Assembly (NCBI RefSeq): GCF_014252255.1
Contig: NZ_CP059213.1
Location: 434,001-498,000, forward strand
Origin: Blattabacterium cuenoti
Lineage (GTDB): Bacteria > Bacteroidota > Bacteroidia > Flavobacteriales > Blattabacteriaceae
Direction: 5' to 3'
DNA length: 64,000 nucleotides
In this document: positions 16,380 through 25,804 of the stretch, piece after piece
How positions within the stretch are numbered: the first letter of the stretch is position 1
Layout of the letters: each line of letters starts with the position of its first letter
The notes under the pieces: model-generated
Told to the model about the DNA's origin: nothing
What the model saw: only the letters and a program-made list of their open reading frames with translations
The model's database searches: none
Made by a program: the position numbers and the translations under genes

Positions 16380-17481
16380 TTTAAAAAAAACAATTTTATA
16401 TAAAAATCATATATGTTTAGGAGCTAAAATGGTAAATTTTTATGGATTTTGTATGCCACTTCAATATACTTCTTCTTTAAAAGAACATATGTCAGTAAGA
16501 AATAAAGCTGGTATTTTTGATATTAGTCATATGGGAAAATTTATTTTAAATGGAAAAGATTCTATAAATTTAATTCAATATTTAACGACTAATGATTTAT
16601 CAAAAATAAAAATAGGTCAAGCTCAATATAATTGCTTGATTAATAATAATGGAGGAATTATAGATGATATAGTAATTTATAAAATTAATGAAGAAAAATT
16701 ATTACTTATAGTTAACGCAGCTAATATTGAAAAAGATACAAAATGGATAAATACTTATATTAAAAAATATAATTATAATATAGAATTTATAGATTTTTCT
16801 CAAGAATATTCTTTATTGGCAATTCAAGGACCATTATCACTATTTTATATTCAAAAATTAACTAATATTTTATTAGATAAAATTCCTTTTTATCATTTTA
16901 AAATAGGAGAATTTGCAGGAGTTAAAGAAATATTAATTTCCTGTACTGGATATACAGGATCTAAAGGAGTAGAACTTTATATCCCTAATGAATATACAGA
17001 AAAAATATGGAATCAGATTCTAGAATTAGAAATTAAAAAAAATAAAATAATTCCTTGTGGAATATCAAGTAGAAACTCATTAAGATTAGAAATGGGGTAT
17101 CGTTTATATGGACAAGATCTTTCTGAGGAAATAACTCCTATTGAAGCGGGATTATCTTGGATTACAAAATTTCAAAAAAAATTTATTGCAAAAAAAATAT
17201 TACAAATACAAAAAAAAAATGGAAAATATAAAAAATTTATATCTTTTATTGTAAAAAAACAAGGAAAAATTCCAAGACAAGGATATTCATTAATAGATAC
17301 AAATGATAATTTTGTTGGAAATGTTACTTCTGGTACTTTTTCCCCTATTCTAAAAAAAGGAATAGGATTAGGATATTTATGGGAAAAAAAAACTCATTTC
17401 ATAAATGAAAATTTATTTCTTTTAATAAAAGAAAAAAAAATTTCTATAAAAATAGTAAAATTACCTTTTATAAAAATATAA
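16369..17481 (+). CDS. gcvT: Glycine cleavage system T protein (aminomethyltransferase)
   Basis: GcvT moves the aminomethyl group from lipoylated GcvH to tetrahydrofolate, giving 5,10-methylene-THF and ammonia. The protein of about 370 residues begins ENNLKKTILYKNHICLGAKM and has the folate-binding GIFDISHMGKF and NAANIEKD segments, and the C-terminal barrel with GTFSPILKKGIGLGYL. I choose the ATG at 16369, overlapping the last 11 bases of queD; ATG at 16366 or TTG at 16357 are alternatives. The lpdA gene at 61 kb encodes the shared L protein. Length is family-normal. Confidence 0.95.
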   Translation: MENNLKKTILYKNHICLGAKMVNFYGFCMPLQYTSSLKEHMSVRNKAGIFDISHMGKFILNGKDSINLIQYLTTNDLSKIKIGQAQYNCLINNNGGIIDDIVIYKINEEKLLLIVNAANIEKDTKWINTYIKKYNYNIEFIDFSQEYSLLAIQGPLSLFYIQKLTNILLDKIPFYHFKIGEFAGVKEILISCTGYTGSKGVELYIPNEYTEKIWNQILELEIKKNKIIPCGISSRNSLRLEMGYRLYGQDLSEEITPIEAGLSWITKFQKKFIAKKILQIQKKNGKYKKFISFIVKKQGKIPRQGYSLIDTNDNFVGNVTSGTFSPILKKGIGLGYLWEKKTHFINENLFLLIKEKKISIKIVKLPFIKI

Positions 17482-17495
17482 AAAATAATAATTTT

Positions 17496-18848
17496 ATTAA
17501 AAAAAAAGAAACATATTTAAACCATTTTAAAAAAAATTTGTTATTAGCTATTCCTATTTTTTTTACTCAATTAGGAGTAATATGTATAGGATTATCTGAT
17601 AACATTATGGTTGGATTTTTAGGAAAAAAATCTTTAGCTTCCATATCATTAGCTAATGCTGCTTTTTTTATTATAATTATTTTTGGATTAGGAATATCAA
17701 CATCTATTTCATCTTTAATAGCATCTATAGATGCTAAAAAAGAATATAAAGAAGGTATTATTATTTTTTATCATGGATTAATTATTAATTTTTTTTTATC
17801 CATATTAATGTATATAGAAATACACATTTTTTGTTATATTATTCCTTATTTAGGACAACCTAAAGAAATATTAAATGAAACTATATCTTTTTTAGAAATA
17901 ATAGGAATATCTTTTATTCCATGGATGATGTTTGAAGTTTTTCGAAAATTTTCCGAAGGATTATCTTTAGTATTTCCTAGTCTTTTAGTTACTTGGTCTT
18001 CAGCTTTAATTAATATAATATTAAATTATATATTTCTTAATGGAATTTTAGGATTCCCTCAATTAGGTTCTATAGGTATAGCTTATTCAACTTTAATATC
18101 TCGTATAATTATGTTAATAGGAATTTTAATTATATTGTATAAATATAAAAAAGTACATAATTATTATGATCATTTTAAATGTTTTTTTATAAAAAAGAAA
18201 TATTTAAAAAAAATACTTAAAATAGGTATTCCATCTGGATTACATATGTTATTTGAAATGAGTGCTTTTGCTATTTCTTCTTTTATATCAGGTATATATG
18301 GAATTAAAGTATTAGCGGCTCATCAAATAGTTATCAATTTAGTTTCTTCTACTTTTTTACTCAATACAGGTCTTTCTGTAGCTGCTACAATAAGAATAGG
18401 AAATCAATTTGCCTTAAAAAATTATTATGAATTAAGAAAAATAGGAAAATCTATTTTTTTAATGGGAATTATTTTTATGTTAATATGTAGTTTTTTATTT
18501 TTTTTCTTTCGAAATTATATTCCTTTTTTTTATATAAAAAATGATAATGATTATGAAGTTGTTTTAATTGCAGAAAAAATGATTTTTATTGCCAGTTTTT
18601 TTCAATTACCTGATGGATTACAAGGAATTATTCTTGGAGCTTTAAGAGGATTACAAGATGTTCATATTCCTATGTGGATTAGTTTTTTTTCTTATTGGAT
18701 TATTGCTTTACCTTTATCTTGGTTATTATCTATTAAAATAGGTATTCAAGGAATTTGGATTGGATTAGGATTAGGTATTACTATATCAGCATTATTACTT
18801 TTTATAAGATATGAAATTATAACTAAAAAACTTATAAAAAAAATATAA
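17496..18848 (+). CDS. MATE-family multidrug/sodium antiporter
   Basis: About 450 residues with roughly 12 hydrophobic helices and the MATE N-terminal signature LAIPIFFTQLG...DNIMVGFLG identify a cation-coupled efflux pump (NorM/DinF type). The only standard start in frame is TTG at 17538, which would begin at the first helix. Family members normally have about 14 more residues, and the in-frame codons just upstream read IKKKETYLNHFKKN, which look coding. I therefore extend the call to an ATT at 17496; an in-frame stop at 17406 limits it further. No ATG or GTG is available. Exported substrates are unknown. Confidence 0.85.
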   Translation: MKKKETYLNHFKKNLLLAIPIFFTQLGVICIGLSDNIMVGFLGKKSLASISLANAAFFIIIIFGLGISTSISSLIASIDAKKEYKEGIIIFYHGLIINFFLSILMYIEIHIFCYIIPYLGQPKEILNETISFLEIIGISFIPWMMFEVFRKFSEGLSLVFPSLLVTWSSALINIILNYIFLNGILGFPQLGSIGIAYSTLISRIIMLIGILIILYKYKKVHNYYDHFKCFFIKKKYLKKILKIGIPSGLHMLFEMSAFAISSFISGIYGIKVLAAHQIVINLVSSTFLLNTGLSVAATIRIGNQFALKNYYELRKIGKSIFLMGIIFMLICSFLFFFFRNYIPFFYIKNDNDYEVVLIAEKMIFIASFFQLPDGLQGIILGALRGLQDVHIPMWISFFSYWIIALPLSWLLSIKIGIQGIWIGLGLGITISALLLFIRYEIITKKLIKKI

Positions 18849-18912
18849 TAAATCACTAATATTCAATTATAAATTAAATAATAATACTCAATATTAGTTT
18901 ATAATAATTACC

Positions 18913-18920
18913 TATATTTG
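18913..18920 (+). promoter_or_regulatory. Putative -7 element of deaD
   Basis: TATATTTG matches TAnnTTTG and lies 60 bases before the deaD ATG, giving a fairly long leader, as is common for cold-shock helicase genes. No convincing -33 TTTG is seen. Confidence 0.35.
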
Positions 18921-18980
18921 TTAATATAATATAATAAATGAAAAATTAAAAATGCTACTTTTTAACCATTCTTTTCTTTT

Positions 18981-20648
18981 ATGAAAAAAACATTTAAAGA
19001 ATACAATTTTTTTAATAATAATATTATTAAAGCATTAGAAGATATTGGTTTTCAATGCCCTACTCCTATACAAGAAAAAATTATTCCATTTTTACTTTCT
19101 TCAGAAAAAGATGTTATAGCATTAGCTCAAACAGGAACTGGAAAAACAGCTGCCTTTGGATTACCAATTATACAAAAAATAAATTATAATTTAAATACTC
19201 CTCAAGCTTTTATTTTATGTCCTACACGAGAACTTTGTATACAAATTACTCGTGATTTTTGTAAATATTCTAAATTTTTATCCTCTATAAAAATTATTTC
19301 TTTATATGGAGGTGTCAACATAAATACTCAAATTAAATCATTACAAAAAAATAAAAATCACATTATAATAGGAACTCCTGGTAGAATTATTGATTTAATA
19401 AAAAGAAAAAAATTATATCTTGAAAAGATTAAATATTTAATTCTTGATGAAGCAGATGAAATGTTAAATATGGGATTTAAAGAAGAATTAGATTATATAA
19501 TAAATACATTACCAAAAAAAAGACAAAGCCTTCTTTTTTCAGCAACAATGTCTAAATATATGAATTCCATTGCACATAATTATTTAATTGATCCTGTAGA
19601 AATTATTATAGGTCAAAAAAATATTGGATCTGATGATGTTAAACATATTTATTATATAGTAAATCATTTTAATAAAAAATATTTAGTCTTAAGAAGAATT
19701 GTAGATAGTAATCCTGGAATTTATGGTATTATATTTTGTAGTACAAAAAAAGAAACTAAAGAAATAGCTGAATTTCTCATAAAAGATGGATATAATGCTG
19801 ATGCTTTACATGGAGATTTATCACAAACACAACGTGAGTTTGTAATGAATAAGTTTAGAAATAAAAATTTACAATTTTTAGTTGCAACAGATGTTGCCGC
19901 TCGTGGATTAGATGTTCGTAACATTACACATGTTATTAATTATAATCTTCCAAAAGAAAGTGATATTTATGTACATAGAAGTGGTAGAACTGGTCGAGCT
20001 GGAAATTCAGGAATTTCTGTTTGTATTATACAAAATAAAGAAATTAAAAATTTAAAAGAATTTGAAAAAAAAATTCAAAAAAAATTTAAAAAATTTATAA
20101 TTCCTAATGGACAAGAAATATGTGAAAAACAATTTTTTTATTTTATAGAAAAAATAAAAAAAGTAGTTATAGATGAAAAATTAATGAATAAATTTCTTCC
20201 TAAAATACAACAAAATTTAGAATTCTTTGATAAAGAAGAATTAATAAAACGTTTTTCTTGGATTGAATTTAATCGTTTTATCAATTATTATAAAAATTCT
20301 AAAGATATAAATTCTATTTATTTTACTAAAAATAATAAAAATAACAATTTTATAAAAAATAAGTTTAATACTAGAAAAAAAATTTTTTCAAAAGAAAAAA
20401 AATTTAAAAAAGATTCTTTTTTAAAACTTTTTTTAAATAAAGGATCAAAAGATAATATGACAAAATTAGGATTAATTAATCTAATTAATCAAGCAGTTAA
20501 TAATTCACGTATTCATATTGGACATATAGAAATTTTATCAAATTCTTCATTATTTGAAATAGAAAAACGCTTTAGAAATAAAGTATTAATAGGAATGAGT
20601 AGAATTAATCATTTAGGAAAACCAATTTCTATAGAAATAAAAAATTAA
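18981..20648 (+). CDS. deaD: DEAD-box ATP-dependent RNA helicase
   Basis: The 555-residue protein has all DEAD-box motifs: Q-motif, AQTGTGKT (49-56), PTREL, TPGR, DEAD (156-159), SAT, and [14 protein letters not shown] lysine-rich linker leads to a C-terminal DbpA/CsdA-like RNA-binding domain ([20 protein letters not shown] visible near the end). It probably unwinds structured RNA in ribosome assembly and mRNA decay, possibly with RNase Y encoded later in the window. It is followed after 8 bases by aroC, so co-transcription is likely. Confidence 0.93.
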   Translation: MKKTFKEYNFFNNNIIKALEDIGFQCPTPIQEKIIPFLLSSEKDVIALAQTGTGKTAAFGLPIIQKINYNLNTPQAFILCPTRELCIQITRDFCKYSKFLSSIKIISLYGGVNINTQIKSLQKNKNHIIIGTPGRIIDLIKRKKLYLEKIKYLILDEADEMLNMGFKEELDYIINTLPKKRQSLLFSATMSKYMNSIAHNYLIDPVEIIIGQKNIGSDDVKHIYYIVNHFNKKYLVLRRIVDSNPGIYGIIFCSTKKETKEIAEFLIKDGYNADALHGDLSQTQREFVMNKFRNKNLQFLVATDVAARGLDVRNITHVINYNLPKESDIYVHRSGRTGRAGNSGISVCIIQNKEIKNLKEFEKKIQKKFKKFIIPNGQEICEKQFFYFIEKIKKVVIDEKLMNKFLPKIQQNLEFFDKEELIKRFSWIEFNRFINYYKNSKDINSIYFTKNNKNNNFIKNKFNTRKKIFSKEKKFKKDSFLKLFLNKGSKDNMTKLGLINLINQAVNNSRIHIGHIEILSNSSLFEIEKRFRNKVLIGMSRINHLGKPISIEIKN

Positions 20649-20656
20649 AATTTGAT

Positions 20657-21730
20657 ATGGCAGGGAATATTTTTGGTAATTTATTTAGAGTTAGTACTTT
20701 TGGAGAAAGTCATGGAATGGCTTTAGGAGGTATTATTGATGGATGTCCCGCAGGATTAAAATTAAATATAGAAGAAATTCAATATGAATTAAATCGTAGA
20801 AAACCGGGACAATCATCAATAGTTACTCAAAGAAATGAACCTGATAAGGTGGATTTTTTATCTGGTATTTTTAATAATCAAACAACAGGAACACCTATTG
20901 GATTTATTATTTATAATAAAGATCATAAATCAGGTGATTATAAACATATTAAAGATATTTATCGTCCATCTCATTCAGACTTTACATATGAACAAAAATA
21001 TGGTATAAGAGATTATAGAGGAGGAGGGCGTTCTTCTGCTAGGGAAACAATATGTAGAGTAGTAGCTGGTGCTGTAGCTAAACAATTAATAAAAGATATA
21101 AAAATTATATCTTATGTTTCTTCTGTAGGAAACATTTCAGTAAATAAATCATATAAAGAATTAGATTTATCTAGAGAATCTATAGAAAAATATTCTATAA
21201 GATGTCCTGATCCATATTTAGCAGAAAAAATGATATCTCAAATTAAAAAAATAAAAAATGAAGGAGATACAATAGGAGGAATTATTACTTGTGTTATAAA
21301 AAATATACCAAAAGGTATAGGAGAACCAGTTTTTGATAAACTTCATGCTGAATTAGGAAAAGCTATGCTTTCAATTAATGCAGTTAAAGGATTTGAATAT
21401 GGAAGTGGATTTGATGGTACTAAATTAACTGGATCTAAACATAATGATCCATTTTATAAAAATGGAAAAACTAAAACAAATTTATCTGGAGGAATACAAG
21501 GAGGAATATCAAATGGAATGGATATTTATTTTAGAATAGCTTTTAAACCTGTAGCAACAATTATGCAAAAACAAAAAACTATAGACAAACATGGAAATTT
21601 TGTCCTTATGGAAGGAAAAGGTAGACATGATCCTTGTGTTTTACCACGTGCTATACCAATAGTTGAATCAATGACTGCTTTAGTTTTAGCTGATTATTGG
21701 ATGTATTCTAAATTATCTAAAATATTTTAA
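20657..21730 (+). CDS. aroC: Chorismate synthase
   Basis: AroC makes chorismate from EPSP with reduced FMN, the last common step toward aromatic amino acids, folate and menaquinone. The 357-residue protein has the family signatures GESHG (early), [32 protein letters not shown] and [19 protein letters not shown], with the catalytic histidines present. It lies 8 bases after deaD and 32 bases before miaA. Retention fits supply of aromatic amino acids to the host and feeds menF in this window. Confidence 0.97.
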   Translation: MAGNIFGNLFRVSTFGESHGMALGGIIDGCPAGLKLNIEEIQYELNRRKPGQSSIVTQRNEPDKVDFLSGIFNNQTTGTPIGFIIYNKDHKSGDYKHIKDIYRPSHSDFTYEQKYGIRDYRGGGRSSARETICRVVAGAVAKQLIKDIKIISYVSSVGNISVNKSYKELDLSRESIEKYSIRCPDPYLAEKMISQIKKIKNEGDTIGGIITCVIKNIPKGIGEPVFDKLHAELGKAMLSINAVKGFEYGSGFDGTKLTGSKHNDPFYKNGKTKTNLSGGIQGGISNGMDIYFRIAFKPVATIMQKQKTIDKHGNFVLMEGKGRHDPCVLPRAIPIVESMTALVLADYWMYSKLSKIF

Positions 21731-21762
21731 TATTTATTAAATATTTATTTATTAATAAAAAA

Positions 21763-22704
21763 TTGAATCAAAAATTTATTATTTTTATTTTAGGACCAAC
21801 ATCTGTTGGAAAAACAGATATTTCCTTATTTTTAGCAAAAAAATTAAAAACTGAAATTTTATCTTGTGATTCTAGACAATTTTATAAAGAATTAAAAATA
21901 GGGACTTCAATGCCTACAATAGAAGAACTTTCTAAAGTTCCTCATCATTTTATAGGGCATTTAAGTATTCATAATATTTATAACGCTAAATTATTTGAAA
22001 TAGATTGTTTAAAAAAAATTAATAAATTATTTAATAAATATTCTATTCTTTTGATAGTAGGAGGATCTGGGTTATATGAAAAAGCTATAACAGAAGGATT
22101 ATCTAATTTTCCTAAAATTAATAAAAATATTAGAAATCATTTAATTTTTAATTTTAAAAAAAATGGAATTTCTTTTTTACAAAAAGAATTTAAAAAATTA
22201 AAAAATAAAAATAAATTTATAGATATTTATAATCCTATACGTTTAATACGATATTTAGAAATTATAAAATCTACCGGAAAAGATCCTTCATTCTTTTTTC
22301 AAAAAAAATTAAAAAAAAGAGATTTTTTAATTTTGAAAATAGGATTAATTCTTCCTAGATATGAAATCTATATAAAAATAAATAATAGAGTAGAAAATAT
22401 GATAAAAAAAGGTCTTTTATATGAAGCAGAATTATATTATCCTTATAAAAATTTAAATAGTTTACAAACTATAGGTTATAAAGAATTTTTTGAATTTTTT
22501 GATCAAAAAAAAAATTGTATCAATGATACTATAGAAAAAATAAAAATAAATACGAGAAAATACGCTAAAAGACAATTAACTTGGTATAAAAAAGATACTG
22601 ATATTACATGGTTTCATCCAAATGAAAAAGAAAAAATTTTATCTTTTATTTTAAAAAAAATAGTGGGCAATACTGGATTTGAACCAGTGACCTCCTGCTT
22701 GTAA
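21763..22704 (+). CDS. miaA: tRNA dimethylallyltransferase
   Basis: MiaA transfers a dimethylallyl group from DMAPP to A37 of UNN-reading tRNAs, giving the substrate of MiaB. The 313-residue protein has P-loop GPTSVGKT (11-18), SCDSRQFYKEL, GGSGLY and RNHL segments, with C-terminal RKYAKRQLTWYKK. The start is TTG (21763); no ATG fits. The last 13 codons, after KIVGN, are antisense to the tRNA-Val gene: the frame ends in GFEPVTSCL, encoded by the tRNA T-arm and anticodon arm. The natural protein end may therefore have been extended by loss of an earlier stop. Confidence 0.94.
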   Translation: MNQKFIIFILGPTSVGKTDISLFLAKKLKTEILSCDSRQFYKELKIGTSMPTIEELSKVPHHFIGHLSIHNIYNAKLFEIDCLKKINKLFNKYSILLIVGGSGLYEKAITEGLSNFPKINKNIRNHLIFNFKKNGISFLQKEFKKLKNKNKFIDIYNPIRLIRYLEIIKSTGKDPSFFFQKKLKKRDFLILKIGLILPRYEIYIKINNRVENMIKKGLLYEAELYYPYKNLNSLQTIGYKEFFEFFDQKKNCINDTIEKIKINTRKYAKRQLTWYKKDTDITWFHPNEKEKILSFILKKIVGNTGFEPVTSCL

Positions 22705-22739
22705 AACAGATGCTCTAAACCAAACTGAGCTAATTACCC
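22664..22739 (-). tRNA. tRNA-Val (anticodon UAC)
   Basis: A 76-base cloverleaf: acceptor GGGTAAT/ATTGCCC, D-stem GCTC/GAGC, anticodon loop TTTACAA with TAC, T-arm ACTGG-TTCAAAT-CCAGT, discriminator A. CCA is not encoded. Its 3' half overlaps the end of miaA on the opposite strand by 41 bases. Confidence 0.96.
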
Positions 22740-22780
22740 ATAATTTATTTTTTTACTTTTTTTTAATTCATTTATTATAC

Positions 22781-24073
22781 TCAAATGTAAGAAAAAAAAT
22801 TTTTATAATATAGTAAAATTTCAGAAACAATAAACGTACTTCCAGTTATTAAAATTAAATCATTTTTTTTTGCTTTTTTTTTAGAAGCTAAAAAAGCATT
22901 TCTTACAGAATGATAGAAATTTATTTTTTGATTATTTTGAAACATTTTATAAACTAATATTTTTAAATCATTAATGGGAAATTTTCTATCTATTTTAGGT
23001 TGACAAAAATAATAAAAAGATTCAATAGGAAAATATTTTAATAATTTTTCTACTTTTTTTTCTTTTACAAATCCTAAAATTAAATGTAAGTTATCATAAG
23101 ATTCTTTTTTTAATTGATTATTAATCATGTATATTCCTTCTTCATTATGAGCAATATCACAAATAATTTTTGGATTTTTTTTTTGTAAAATTTGCCAACG
23201 ACCTTTAAAATTTGTATTATTTATTACATTTTTTAATCCATTTTTTATAGATTTATCAGAAATAATTATATTTTTTCTATAATGTAAAATATTAACAATT
23301 GTTAATACAATACTTCTATTTAAATTTTGATAATTTGCTTTAAAAGGAATTTTATATTTTATATATTCTTTTTTTTTTAAAGAAAAATAAATTGGAGCAT
23401 TTTTTTTTAAAGCATCTTTAAGAAAAAAAAATTGTATATTTTTTGATATTTTTCTTCCTATGATTACTGATACATTTTTTTTAATAATTCCTGATTTTTC
23501 AAAGGCTATTTTTAATTTATTATTTCCAAGAGTTTCTGTATGATCTATACTAACATTTGTTATAACAGATATTTCTGGAATAATAATATTAGTAGAATCT
23601 AACCTACCTCCCATTCCAACTTCAATAATTGCTATATTAACTTTTTTTTCTTTAAAATATTGAAAAGCTAAAGCTGTATTCATTTCAAAAAATGAAATTT
23701 TTTCTTTTTCTATAAATTGTTGATTATCTTTAATAAAATTAATAATAAAATCTTTTTCTATTAAAATTCCATTATAAGTTATTCTTTCTCTAAAATCTAT
23801 TAAATGAGGAGAAGTAAATAATCCAACTTTATATTTTTCTTCTTGTAAAATAGAAGATAACATATGAACTGTAGATCCTTTTCCATTTGTTCCACCTATA
23901 TGTATACTTTTAAAATAATTTTGAGGATTTCCTAAATGAAAACAAAAATTTTTTATTCTTTTTAAACCTGGTTTATATGATTTTAATCCTGATGTTTGAT
24001 ACATTAAAAGACGATTAAAAATCCATTGAATAGTTTCTAAATAATTCAAATTATAAATTGTTAAAAATAACAT
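22781..24073 (-). CDS. folC: Folylpolyglutamate synthase / dihydrofolate synthase
   Basis: FolC adds glutamate to dihydropteroate and to folates, producing dihydrofolate and polyglutamylated forms. The 430-residue Mur-ligase-type protein has the P-loop GGTNGKGSTVHM (60-71), TSPHLIDFRERI, EVGMGGRLDSTNII and ITNVSIDHTETLG, plus a C-terminal domain with CDIAHNEEG. It is full length. It is divergent from glnS and converges on tRNA-Val. A TATTTTTG element lies only two bases upstream of the ATG, so the transcript may be nearly leaderless if that is a promoter. Confidence 0.95.
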   Translation of the reverse strand: MLFLTIYNLNYLETIQWIFNRLLMYQTSGLKSYKPGLKRIKNFCFHLGNPQNYFKSIHIGGTNGKGSTVHMLSSILQEEKYKVGLFTSPHLIDFRERITYNGILIEKDFIINFIKDNQQFIEKEKISFFEMNTALAFQYFKEKKVNIAIIEVGMGGRLDSTNIIIPEISVITNVSIDHTETLGNNKLKIAFEKSGIIKKNVSVIIGRKISKNIQFFFLKDALKKNAPIYFSLKKKEYIKYKIPFKANYQNLNRSIVLTIVNILHYRKNIIISDKSIKNGLKNVINNTNFKGRWQILQKKNPKIICDIAHNEEGIYMINNQLKKESYDNLHLILGFVKEKKVEKLLKYFPIESFYYFCQPKIDRKFPINDLKILVYKMFQNNQKINFYHSVRNAFLASKKKAKKNDLILITGSTFIVSEILLYYKNFFSYI

Positions 24074-24137
24074 AACAAAAATATATTTTTTTCAAAAAAT
24101 TAGTTATATTCGTATTAAAGTTGATTTCTAATTATTT

Positions 24138-25802
24138 ATTGGAATAAAATCACATATACATTTTATTGAAAGAATTATAGAGGAAGATATAAGAAATGGA
24201 TTTCCTATTGAAAAAATTAAATTTCGTTTTCCTCCTGAACCAAATGGATATCTCCATATTGGACATGTAAAAGCTATTTATTTAAATTTTGAATTAGGAA
24301 AAAAATATAAATCACCAGTTTATTTAAGATTTGATGATACTAATCCTATAGGAGAAAGTAAAAAATTTATAGAATCTATAAAAAAAGATATTCTTTTTTT
24401 AGGATTTAAATGGGATATAGAAAGTTATGCTTCAGATTATTTTCAAAAACTTTATAAATGGGCTATAAAATTAATTCAAAAAAATAAAGCTTATATAGAT
24501 GATCAATCTCAAAAAATTATACAATTTCAAAGAAAAACACCTTTTGAAATAGGAATTCATAGTCATTATAGAAATAGATCTATAGATGAAAATTTATATT
24601 TATTTGAAAAAATGAAAAATGGATTTTTTAAAGAAGGATCTTGTGTTTTAAGAGCTAAAATTGATATGAGTTCTCCAAATATGAATATGAGAGATCCAAT
24701 TATGTATAGAATTTTACAAAAAAAACATCATAAAACTGGAAATCAATGGTGTATTTATCCTACTTATGATTGGACTCATGGTCAATGTGATTATATTGAA
24801 CAAATATCACATTCTTTATGTTCATTAGAATTTGAAAATAGACGACCTTTATATAATTGGTATTTAAATCAAATTTATGATTTTAAAAATAAAATAATAC
24901 CTAAACAAATAGAATTTTCCAGATTAAATTTAAGTCATACTATAACTAGTAAAAGAAAAATTCAATATTTAATTGAAAAAAAAATTATCCCATCTTGGGA
25001 TGATCCGCGTATATTAACTATATCTGGATTACGTCGTAAAGGATATACTTCAATAGCTTTAAAAAATTTTGTTCATAAAATAGGAATTTCAAAAAGAAAT
25101 AATATAATTGATATATCTCTTTTAGAATTTTGGATTAGAGAACATTTAAATAAAATAGCTCATAGAGTAATGGTAGTATTTCATCCAATAAAATTAATTA
25201 TTGATAATTATTCTACAAATACTACTGAATGGATTGAAGCAGAAAATAATCCAGAAAATTCTAATTTTGGTAAAAGAAAAATTCCTTTTTCAAAATTTAT
25301 CTATATTGAAAAAGACGATTTTTTGGAAAAGCAAAAAAAAAATTTTTTTCGTCTTAGTATTGGAAAGGAAGTAAGACTTAAAAATGCTTATATTATAAAA
25401 GCTAATTCAATAATTAAAAATTATAAAGGAGAAGTAAAGGAAATTCATTGTACTTATGATCCAAAAAGTAAATCTGGAAAAAAAGAAAAAGTAGAAAAAA
25501 AAGGAAGAATAAAAAGTACTTTACATTGGGTATCTATAAAACATTCTTTTCCTATAGAAATTAATTTATATAATCCTCTTTTTTTAAAAAAAAATCCAAA
25601 TACAAATTTTTATAAATATATAAATCCAAAATCAAAAGATCAAATTATAGGTTATGCAGAACCATCCTTAAAAAATGCAAAAAAAGGAGATCATTTTCAA
25701 TTCCAAAGAATTGGTTATTTTTATGTAGAAAATTCTACTATTAATAAAATTATTTTTAATAAAACAGTTTATATAAAAAATAAATGGAAAAAACATTTAT
25801 AA
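24138..25802 (+). CDS. glnS: Glutaminyl-tRNA synthetase, without a standard start codon
   Basis: GlnRS charges tRNA-Gln. The frame from 24132 to 25802 is open and encodes a complete class I enzyme: IHFIERIIEEDIRNG, the HIGH site PPEPNGYLHIGH, DDTNP, the central GNQWCIYPTYDWTHGQCD, the second ATP-binding motif as ITSKR (usually VMSKR), and the C-terminal beta-barrel anticodon domains. An in-frame stop (24129-24131) and the absence of any ATG, GTG or TTG before the HIGH motif mean initiation must use ATT (24138) or ATA (24144). The first ATG at 24612 would remove the whole active site. The length from 24138 is 554 residues, normal. Confidence 0.92.
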   Translation: MGIKSHIHFIERIIEEDIRNGFPIEKIKFRFPPEPNGYLHIGHVKAIYLNFELGKKYKSPVYLRFDDTNPIGESKKFIESIKKDILFLGFKWDIESYASDYFQKLYKWAIKLIQKNKAYIDDQSQKIIQFQRKTPFEIGIHSHYRNRSIDENLYLFEKMKNGFFKEGSCVLRAKIDMSSPNMNMRDPIMYRILQKKHHKTGNQWCIYPTYDWTHGQCDYIEQISHSLCSLEFENRRPLYNWYLNQIYDFKNKIIPKQIEFSRLNLSHTITSKRKIQYLIEKKIIPSWDDPRILTISGLRRKGYTSIALKNFVHKIGISKRNNIIDISLLEFWIREHLNKIAHRVMVVFHPIKLIIDNYSTNTTEWIEAENNPENSNFGKRKIPFSKFIYIEKDDFLEKQKKNFFRLSIGKEVRLKNAYIIKANSIIKNYKGEVKEIHCTYDPKSKSGKKEKVEKKGRIKSTLHWVSIKHSFPIEINLYNPLFLKKNPNTNFYKYINPKSKDQIIGYAEPSLKNAKKGDHFQFQRIGYFYVENSTINKIIFNKTVYIKNKWKKHL

Positions 25803-25804
25803 AT

